Positions 58,252-64,000 of a stretch of 64,000 nt of DNA are shown piece after piece. Within the stretch, counting starts at the first letter, position 1; every line of letters begins with the position of its first letter. The notes below the pieces were generated by a model. That model was not told the origin of the DNA and ran no database searches. It was given only the letters and a program-made list of their open reading frames with translations. This DNA is from Nonomuraea jabiensis. GTDB lineage: Bacteria; Actinomycetota; Actinomycetes; Streptosporangiales; Streptosporangiaceae. The stretch lies in contig NZ_JACHMB010000001.1 in NCBI RefSeq assembly GCF_014204795.1, forward strand, positions 9,808,501 to 9,872,500, written 5' to 3'. A program made the position numbers and the translations under genes.

Positions 58252-59501
58252 CAGAGGCCGTAACGGCTCTTCAGGTGCCGCCACCAGTCCCGGAACATCC
58301 ACTTGTCGAACTCCGTGATCTGCGTCGCGCTGCCCGCCTTCATCAGGAAGCAGCACTGGCCCGTCGGAGTCCAGTCGTAGAAGTCGTCCAGGCCGAACGA
58401 GTGGCCCATCTCATGCAGCAGGATGTGGATGTTGTCGGCGTTGAGGTTCGACATGTAGTACTCGCTGCCGATCCGCTGCCCCCAGTCGCCCCCTGCTCCC
58501 CCGCCGAACCCGGCGGTCAGCCAGAGCGACATGTCGTAGTGGTGCGAGGCGCCGCCCGGGCAGTTGGGGTACTGGCCGCTCTGGTTGAAGAACCGGCCGC
58601 AGGGCTCGGAGCACTGGGGCGCGTTCTCGCGGATGTTGTTGACGTAGATGTCCACGGAGTTGTCGCTCCACTGCAGCTGCGCCCGGTCCCGTACGGCCCA
58701 GCCCACGACCTTGACCGGCACGTTCGCGTAGGGCCAGCCGTTGTGGCCGGCCATGACGTCCATCCACTTCTTGAACTGGCGGGCCAGCGCCGCGTGGATC
58801 TGGTCACGCTGCGCCGCCGTCACCGTGGCGGTGGTGTCCCAGCGTACGCAGTAGTTGATCGAGCCGCCGTTGGCCATGATCTGGTCCCAGCCGTAGTTGC
58901 GGAACCCGTACAGGTTGGGGTACGTGCTCTCGACGTGCTGCCAGACCTCGTTGAGCGGGGTGACCAGGTTGGCGGGCGGGTTCCAGGCCGAGGTGCCGCC
59001 GCCGGAGTCGGGGGCCCACGCCTTGACCTCCAGCAGGCCGACCGAGCCCGCGCCGCTCTGCAGCTGCACGCGCAGGCGCGTGGTGCTGACCTGCGTGAAG
59101 GTCACCTTGTTGTAGGCGTTGACGGCGACCGGGTAGGAGGCGGAGATGTCGACGTAGGCGCTGCCGTTCCAGTACTGGAGCTTCCAGGAGGCGGGGACGC
59201 GCACGCCGCCGCCGTCGTCGAAGAAGTACACGTCGGCGCCCTTGAGGTTCTGGGCCGAGCTCCAGGTGAGCTCGGCCCACTGGGCGCCGGTGTTGGGCCA
59301 GGTGCCCCAGCGGGGGTTGACGGTGTCGTTCGAGCTGGGCGGGTCGATGCCGTCGTTGATGGCGGCCACGCTCTCCCACGAGGAGGTGTAGGAGGCGGAC
59401 GGGGTCGCGGACCTGGCCGCGTTCGTGTCGGCCAGGGCGTTCTGGATGGGTAAGAAGAACGTGATGATCAGGAGGAGGGGCAGGACGGCCAGCCGTTTCA
59501 T
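58251..59501 (-). CDS. Secreted zincin (HExxHxxGxxD) with N-terminal CBM
   Basis: 416 residues. A signal peptide (LAVLPLLLIITFFLPIQNALA) is followed by a discoidin-like CBM at about residues 30-165 nearly identical to the C-terminal CBM of the first HEYGH protein. The C-terminal region contains LLHEMGHSFGLDDFYDW: His363, Glu364, His367, Gly370 and Asp373, the metzincin form HExxHxxGxxD seen in snapalysin, and several Cys pairs (CSEPCGRFFNQSG, CCFLMKAG). A secreted zinc peptidase is likely; the CBM suggests it acts on cell-wall-bound protein. A LacI-type half palindrome lies 20 bp upstream. Confidence 0.8.
   Translation of the reverse strand: MKRLAVLPLLLIITFFLPIQNALADTNAARSATPSASYTSSWESVAAINDGIDPPSSNDTVNPRWGTWPNTGAQWAELTWSSAQNLKGADVYFFDDGGGVRVPASWKLQYWNGSAYVDISASYPVAVNAYNKVTFTQVSTTRLRVQLQSGAGSVGLLEVKAWAPDSGGGTSAWNPPANLVTPLNEVWQHVESTYPNLYGFRNYGWDQIMANGGSINYCVRWDTTATVTAAQRDQIHAALARQFKKWMDVMAGHNGWPYANVPVKVVGWAVRDRAQLQWSDNSVDIYVNNIRENAPQCSEPCGRFFNQSGQYPNCPGGASHHYDMSLWLTAGFGGGAGGDWGQRIGSEYYMSNLNADNIHILLHEMGHSFGLDDFYDWTPTGQCCFLMKAGSATQITEFDKWMFRDWWRHLKSRYGL
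59013..59408 (-). repeat. CBM-encoding inverted repeat, partner of 56301-56696
   Basis: About 400 bp encoding the CBM of the minus-strand zincin are highly similar to the CBM coding part of the plus-strand HEYGH gene at 56301-56696, in inverted orientation. The stretch from ATPSASYTSSWESVAAINDG through NPRWGTWPNTG is essentially identical in protein and nearly so in DNA, indicating recent duplication or gene conversion. Confidence 0.8.
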
Positions 59502-59520
59502 TCGGGCCTCTCTGATTGTG

Positions 59521-59531
59521 GTAGCGCTAAC
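59521..59531. promoter_or_regulatory. LacI-type operator-like site upstream of CBM-zincin
   Basis: GTAGCGCTAAC, one half matching TGGTAGCGCTACCA and the other TGTTAGCGCTAACA, lies 20 bp before the ATG of the minus-strand gene and 11 bp beyond the PL3 stop. It resembles GTTAACGCTAAC before the PL11 gene. Confidence 0.5.
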
Positions 59532-59541
59532 ATTCGGGGGC

Positions 59542-60315
59542 TCACCGGTAGGTGATGTCGGATGAGGAGTAGATGCAGTTCACGCCGTCGGCCCCGGATC
59601 CGATCTTCACCGGCTCCTGGCCCTTGGGGACGCCCCGGTACTTCTCGCAGATGGTGGCGCTGCCGTACACGGTGATCCGGCTGAACCTGGCCGTGTCGCC
59701 CCAGTTCGTGTTGATCCCGGCCAGGACCTTGGTGGTGCGGACGGTGACGCCGTCCATGACCACGTTCCGCCGGTAGGAGGTGGAGCAGTTGCCGCAGGCG
59801 CGGTAGAGCTTGCCCGAGCTGTGCACCTGGAAGTTCCTGATGGTCAGCGTGCCGGCGCCGTTGTGCTGGAACACCTTGTCGGAGGCGGACTTGGCGCCGC
59901 CGCCGTCCACCAGGTAGGTCGCCGACGAGCTGGACGACTTGAACGTGGCGGCGTCCTCGCCCACGTCGTTCCACCACACGTTGCGGATGGTGCACGAGCC
60001 CTCGCAGTGGATGCCGTCGCCGGCCGGGGCGTCGATGATGACGTTCTGGATGGTGCCGCCGTTGGCCACGACGAACATCGGGTCCTGGCTCTCGCCCTGG
60101 CCGCCGTCGCCGATGCCGTAGTAGCGCTTCATGCCGCCGTCGAAGAACGTACCGGCGTTGCGGGTCGAGGTGAGATGCACGCTGCCGGTGTCCGAGGGCC
60201 AGGGACCGCTGCCGTCGGTCGGGGCGGCCTGCGCGGACGGCGCCGCGGTGACGGCGGCCAGCAGCCCGGCGACCATCGCTGTGGCCACCACGGTGGAACG
60301 GGATCGGAATGTCAA
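59542..60315 (-). CDS. Secreted pectate lyase, family PL3
   Basis: 257 residues from a TTG with GGGAGGG five bases upstream. Signal peptide (STVVATAMVAGLLAAVTAAPSAQA). The mature protein has the short beta-helix of PL3: GGTIQNVIIDAPAGDGIHCEGSCTIRNVWWNDVGEDAATFKSS, DKVFQHNGAGTLTIRNFQVH, ACGNCSTSYRRNVVMDGVTV with the Lys/Arg catalytic region, and conserved Cys residues. PL3 enzymes cleave polygalacturonate by calcium-dependent elimination. The gene is preceded by the same 15-bp operator as PL11 and followed by the co-directional CBM-zincin gene. Confidence 0.9.
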   Translation of the reverse strand: MTFRSRSTVVATAMVAGLLAAVTAAPSAQAAPTDGSGPWPSDTGSVHLTSTRNAGTFFDGGMKRYYGIGDGGQGESQDPMFVVANGGTIQNVIIDAPAGDGIHCEGSCTIRNVWWNDVGEDAATFKSSSSSATYLVDGGGAKSASDKVFQHNGAGTLTIRNFQVHSSGKLYRACGNCSTSYRRNVVMDGVTVRTTKVLAGINTNWGDTARFSRITVYGSATICEKYRGVPKGQEPVKIGSGADGVNCIYSSSDITYR

Positions 60316-60332
60316 GGTCGCCCTCCCTAGTC

Positions 60333-60347
60333 GGTAAGCGCTTTCCC
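60333..60347. promoter_or_regulatory. Operator identical to that of the PL11 gene
   Basis: GGTAAGCGCTTTCCC, the complement of GGGAAAGCGCTTACC, lies 17 bp before the PL3 start, the same spacing as in front of the PL11 start at 18806. The exact match over 15 bp and equal distance point to one pectin-responsive LacI-type repressor for both genes. Confidence 0.65.
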
Positions 60348-60502
60348 AATGGGACTTGAACCGCGCCTGCTTTGATCGCACGGGCACGGGTCCACGTCAA
60401 ACCCGGGACGAAGGTGTCGCCGCCGACCTGCGGGTTCAGGCTGAAACTTTCATCTTCTCCGGGCCCCCTGAATTGTCGGCCCGGCCGCGTAGGGTGCCCC
60501 GC

Positions 60503-63500
60503 ATGGCGATGCTCATCGGGAGGGAGCGACCCGCGGCCGTGCTCCGCGCCGAGGTCGAGCGCACGCTCGTCAGCCACGGCGCGCTGGTGCTCGTCACCGG
60601 CGAGGCCGGCATCGGCAAGAGCGTCCTGGTGGCGGGCGCGGCGGAGGAGGCCGTGCGCGGGGGCGCCCGGCTGCTCGCCGGCGCCTGCTGGGAGGGCGAG
60701 GGCGCGCCCGGCTACTGGCCATGGGTCCAGGTGGTCCGCCGCCTCACGCCCGGCGCCACCCCGCGAAGCCCCTTCCTGGGCCTGGCCGGCTCCGACGGGT
60801 TCGAGCTGTACGACGCGGTGACCGGCCTGCTGGTGGACGCCTCCCGCGAGCAGCCGGTGGTGGTCGTGCTCGAAGACCTCCACTGGGCCGACCCGGCCTC
60901 GCTGCGGCTGCTGGAGTTCGTGGTGCGTCATGCCTGGTTCGAACGGCTGCTGGTGATCGGCACCTACCGCGACGCCGAGGTCGACGGGCCGCTGAGCCTG
61001 CCCCTGGAGGCCAAGGCCACCGTCCTGACGCTGACGGGGCTGGACCGGGAGGAGGTGGGCCGGCTCGTGGCCCACACCACTGGCGTGGAGCCCGGCGAGG
61101 AACTGGTGACGGAGATCCACCGGCGCACGGGCGGCAACCCGTTCTTCGTGGAACAGACCGCCCGCCTGTGGCAGGGCGGGACCCCGCTCGCGACGATCCC
61201 GCCGGGGGTGGGGGCGGCCGTGCGGCGCCGGTTGGCGCGGCTGCCGGAGGAGGTGCTCGAGGTGCTGCGGATGGCGGCGGTCCTGGGCCGCGAATTCACC
61301 GAACCCACCCTCCACACCGCCCTCACTCCCCCACCCCTCAACTTCCCCCTCACCGCCTCCCCACCCAACGGCACCTCACCCCGCAGCACCTCACCCGACT
61401 GCACCCCGCCCCACCACACCTCACCCGACGGCACCCCATCCCAAGACACCCCAGCAGACGGCAACGCATCCGCCGACACCCCATCCAACGGCACCCCGCC
61501 CAACGGCACCTGTTTCGACGGCACCCCATCCGGCGACCCCGTGCCTGACGGCTTCTCTCCCGACGGCCCTCCGTGTGACGAGCCCGCGCCTGGCGAGCCT
61601 GCGCCCGACGACTCTTCACCCGACGAGCCCTCACTCGACAGGACCCCGCCCAACGACCGTGCGTCCAACGGGCCTGCGCCCAACGGGCCTGCGTCCAACG
61701 GGCCTGCGTCCAACGGGCCTGCGTCCAACGGCCCCTCGCACGACGACTCTCCACCTGGCGGACCCCAGCCCTACCGAGGATCCGCTCGCAGCGCCTCTCC
61801 AACCAGGCAGGCGTTCGTCGCGACCTCGGCCTCGGTGCGGCGGGCCCTCGACCAGGCGGTGTCCGCCAAGCTCATCACCCCTCTGGGCCCCGGCCGCCAT
61901 GCCTTCATCCACGACCTCGTACGCGAGACCCTCTACGCCGAGCTGAACGAGGAGGAAGCCCGCGCCCGGCACGCGGCCGCCCTCCGCGCCCTCGACCCCG
62001 CACTCCCCGCGATCCGCGCCCACCACGCGTACCTCGCCGCCGCCCCCGACGCCCCCGCCCTCCTCCTCACAGCGGCCAGGGACGCCGAGGCACGGATGGC
62101 GGACGAGGAAGCAGTCGGCCACTACCAGCGCGCCCTGGAGCTGACCCCCGCATCGGAGGCACGCAGACGGGCCACGATCGGCCTGGACCTGGGCGTGGCG
62201 CAACACCGAGTGGGCGACACCACCACCGGCGCCCGCACACTGGAAGCCGCCGTCGCCATCACCCGCCGCCTGGACGACCCCGACCTGCTGGCCCTGACCG
62301 CCCTGAAACTGCACGACCTCGGCCACACCGACCAGGGCCGCTGGACCGACTTCGTCCACGAAACCCACCACCGCCTGGTCCCCCCACCCACGGCCGGCGC
62401 GCCCTCCCGCGAGATCACCGCCCGCGCATCGGTCAACCCCACCCCCGGCCGACCCGCGACTCAGAGCGCGCCAGATCATGGCAGACCCAGTCCAGCGAGC
62501 ACAGTGGGCCCGGCAAGCACCCCCACCCCAACGACACACCGACGCAACAACATCGCGCAGACACCCACCCACGTCCTCCACGAGACGAGCGACACCACAG
62601 GTCCGCACGGCACCCCACAGGACCTCAATGTCCTGCACGAGCGCAAGGCCCGGGGCGTGCTCGACCACTTGCGTGAGGACGACTACCCGTGTGACGACGG
62701 TCATCCGCGCGAGGCCGACCACCAACGCGAGACCCACCCCCCACAGGATGCCGACCACCAACGGGAGGCCGACCCCCCGTGCCAGGCCAACCACTCACGG
62801 GACGCCCACCATCCACGGGATGCCGACCACCCCCATGAGGACGACCACCCACGCGAGGCCGACGCCCTGCTCGGCGGCGGCGACACCACACCCGACACCA
62901 CTCGCTACCCCCGAGGGCGGTTGGACGTCGCGGCCCTGGAGTTGAGCGCGGTCGCGGCAGAGCTGGCCAGGCAGGGGCAGGACGACGAGACGCTAGGCTT
63001 CAGTCTCCTGGCCAGACTAGGGGCCATTTGGGGCCCGGGCAGCGTGGCCGAGCGGCTGGCCGTCACCGAAGAGCTGTCGGCCGTGGCGCGACGAAACCGG
63101 GATCCGCGCCTGGAGCTGACCGCGCGCTCCTGGCGCGTCGGAGCGCTGCTGGAAATCGGCGATCCCCGGTGCCTGCCCGAGCATCAGGCATTCGCCACGC
63201 GCGCCGAAGGTGCCGGGCTGACGCTGTTCCAGCACGAGGCTACGGTGCTCAAGGCCATGTTCGCCACGCTCACCGGACGCTTCGCCGAGGCTGCGACCCA
63301 CATCGACGCCGCCTACGAACTGGGCGAGCAGCCAGGCATCGGCCGACGCGACCTGCGCTGGATGCAGCGGTGGTCGCTCGCGACGCTCAGCGGCCACTTC
63401 GACGTGGCCGACGTCGTTCTGGCGGAGATGGAGCTCGCGGGCAGCCATCACTTCCCGCTCTACCGCGCCGCGACGGCGGTGCAGCGCGGCGACGAGACTA

Positions 63501-64000
63501 CGGCGCGCCACCTGGCGCAGGTCGTGACAGCAGGCGAGGGTGCAGTGGGGCACCCGGCGGAGATCGTGCCTGCAGGGGAGGGCACGGCGGGCCACCCGGC
63601 GAAGATCGTGACAGCAGGCGAGGGTGCGGCGGGCTACCTGGCGGAGGTCGTGGCGGCGGGTGAGCAGTATTTGCGGTGGATGGCGCCGCTGTGGCTGAGG
63701 CTCCAGGCTCAGGCGGCCGCCCTGTCCAAGGATCCGGTGCTCTGCGAGCGCGCGCGGGCCGCGATCACCCCGTACATCGGCCAATGGGGCGTGACGGCCA
63801 CTGTCGCCGTCGAGGGGCCGTTCGCGTACTGGGCGGCCGTACTCGACGCCGCCCAGGGACGCTTGGACGAGGCCGTCGACGGGTTCACGGCGGCCTGTCG
63901 TGCGGCCGACCTGCTGGGCGCCCGACCCTGGTCGATCGAGTCCCGCGCCCGCCTGGCCGAGGCGCTGCAGGCGCGCGGCGACGACGCCTCCACGCTGATC
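60503..64000 (+). CDS. Large AAA/STAND ATPase regulator (LuxR/MalT type), 3' end missing
   Basis: 1166 residues in the window, running off the right edge. The ATPase part starts MLIGRERPAAVLRAEVERTL with Walker A GEAGIGKS (about residues 33-40), Walker B VVVVLEDLHWADP, and GTYRDAEVDGPLSLPL with TGGNPFFVEQTARL, as in LAL regulators; TPR-like helices follow. Three in-frame repeat expansions interrupt it: Pro/Thr/Asn/Gly-rich about residues 272-432, His/Asp/Arg-rich about 628-802, and three 14-residue repeats at 1007-1048. A C-terminal LuxR HTH is expected beyond the edge but not seen. No partner gene is visible. Confidence 0.8.
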   Translation, partial: MAMLIGRERPAAVLRAEVERTLVSHGALVLVTGEAGIGKSVLVAGAAEEAVRGGARLLAGACWEGEGAPGYWPWVQVVRRLTPGATPRSPFLGLAGSDGFELYDAVTGLLVDASREQPVVVVLEDLHWADPASLRLLEFVVRHAWFERLLVIGTYRDAEVDGPLSLPLEAKATVLTLTGLDREEVGRLVAHTTGVEPGEELVTEIHRRTGGNPFFVEQTARLWQGGTPLATIPPGVGAAVRRRLARLPEEVLEVLRMAAVLGREFTEPTLHTALTPPPLNFPLTASPPNGTSPRSTSPDCTPPHHTSPDGTPSQDTPADGNASADTPSNGTPPNGTCFDGTPSGDPVPDGFSPDGPPCDEPAPGEPAPDDSSPDEPSLDRTPPNDRASNGPAPNGPASNGPASNGPASNGPSHDDSPPGGPQPYRGSARSASPTRQAFVATSASVRRALDQAVSAKLITPLGPGRHAFIHDLVRETLYAELNEEEARARHAAALRALDPALPAIRAHHAYLAAAPDAPALLLTAARDAEARMADEEAVGHYQRALELTPASEARRRATIGLDLGVAQHRVGDTTTGARTLEAAVAITRRLDDPDLLALTALKLHDLGHTDQGRWTDFVHETHHRLVPPPTAGAPSREITARASVNPTPGRPATQSAPDHGRPSPASTVGPASTPTPTTHRRNNIAQTPTHVLHETSDTTGPHGTPQDLNVLHERKARGVLDHLREDDYPCDDGHPREADHQRETHPPQDADHQREADPPCQANHSRDAHHPRDADHPHEDDHPREADALLGGGDTTPDTTRYPRGRLDVAALELSAVAAELARQGQDDETLGFSLLARLGAIWGPGSVAERLAVTEELSAVARRNRDPRLELTARSWRVGALLEIGDPRCLPEHQAFATRAEGAGLTLFQHEATVLKAMFATLTGRFAEAATHIDAAYELGEQPGIGRRDLRWMQRWSLATLSGHFDVADVVLAEMELAGSHHFPLYRAATAVQRGDETTARHLAQVVTAGEGAVGHPAEIVPAGEGTAGHPAKIVTAGEGAAGYLAEVVAAGEQYLRWMAPLWLRLQAQAAALSKDPVLCERARAAITPYIGQWGVTATVAVEGPFAYWAAVLDAAQGRLDEAVDGFTAACRAADLLGARPWSIESRARLAEALQARGDDASTLI
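61661..61735 (+). repeat. 15-bp tandem repeat inside the ATPase gene
   Basis: Five copies of a 15-bp unit (TCCAACGGGCCTGCG, one with CCC in place of TCC) encode SNGPA units in frame. They form the most regular part of a 480-bp low-complexity insertion. Confidence 0.85.
63521..63646 (+). repeat. 42-bp tandem repeat inside the ATPase gene
   Basis: Three direct copies of 42 bp, each encoding a 14-residue unit of the form VVTAGEGAVGHPAE, in frame within the helical-repeat region. A fourth, partial unit follows (VVAAGEQ). Confidence 0.85.

Noticed and set aside
61322..62910. Frameshift or assembly error in the ATPase gene at the low-complexity stretches
   Set aside because: I followed the frame codon by codon through both stretches; it stays open and recovers the expected helical-repeat sequence after each one.
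63521..63646. Direct repeats that could suggest a CRISPR array
   Set aside because: The three 42-bp units are contiguous without spacers and are in frame in the ATPase gene.

Overview
The window is about 72 percent G+C with codon use, GTG/TTG starts, AAGGAGG-type ribosome sites and gene families typical of a filamentous actinomycete. The gene set (rifampicin phosphotransferase, several LacI-controlled secreted carbohydrate enzymes, a row of Ser/Thr kinases, a giant AAA/LuxR-type regulator) would fit Streptosporangiaceae such as Nonomuraea, but that placement is inference. No rRNA, tRNA, CRISPR array or replication origin was seen.

Layout. 0-2.6 kb: the end of an Lrp/AsnC regulator, a WYL regulator and a divergent epoxide hydrolase. 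2.6-7.3 kb: an antibiotic-defence island with rph, a MerR-type regulator with two HTH domains and a divergent erythromycin-esterase-family gene, with a dyad in each promoter region. 7.3-11.3 kb: an FAD amino-acid oxidase with a leaderless binding protein, a Nudix hydrolase and an ArsR-type regulator. 11.4-17.5 kb: four co-transcribed, paralogous membrane Ser/Thr kinases; the first two look active and the last two have lost catalytic residues. 17.5-20.6 kb: a class V aminotransferase and a secreted rhamnogalacturonan lyase.

20.6-28.6 kb is a worn mobile region. It holds two broken tyrosine recombinases, an XRE plus zinc-ribbon pair, an APH-family kinase, DUF1330 and LysR genes, a broken DUF6262 gene and a ParB-like fragment. 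A 185-bp inverted repeat brackets 5.3 kb of it. 28.6-34.9 kb: a TetR regulator and a LacI-GH42-ThuA-Gfo/Idh sugar operon. 35-40.7 kb: an ankyrin protein, an alpha/beta hydrolase with a divergent XRE regulator, and a SpoIIE-type phosphatase translationally coupled to a CarH-like cobalamin-binding protein. 40.7-48.5 kb: three insertion sequences among TetR-controlled genes (DUF6326; MBL plus SnoaL). Each element carries an extra open frame, and one of these is a blasticidin-S-deaminase-like gene captured by an IS630 element.

48.5-60.3 kb is a plant-cell-wall locus. It has a CUT1 sugar transporter without its own ATPase, a GH127 beta-L-arabinofuranosidase, a LacI regulator, two large secreted zincin-like proteins (HEYGH), a third secreted zincin with a shared carbohydrate-binding module, and a PL3 pectate lyase. 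Operator-like sequences tie it together: one motif flanks the LacI gene on both sides, and a second is identical in front of the PL3 gene and the distant PL11 gene. The best candidate for an undescribed system is here: secreted metallopeptidases wired to an arabinofuranosidase and sugar importer, possibly for arabinosylated plant glycoproteins. The window ends inside a large ATPase regulator with three in-frame repeat expansions.
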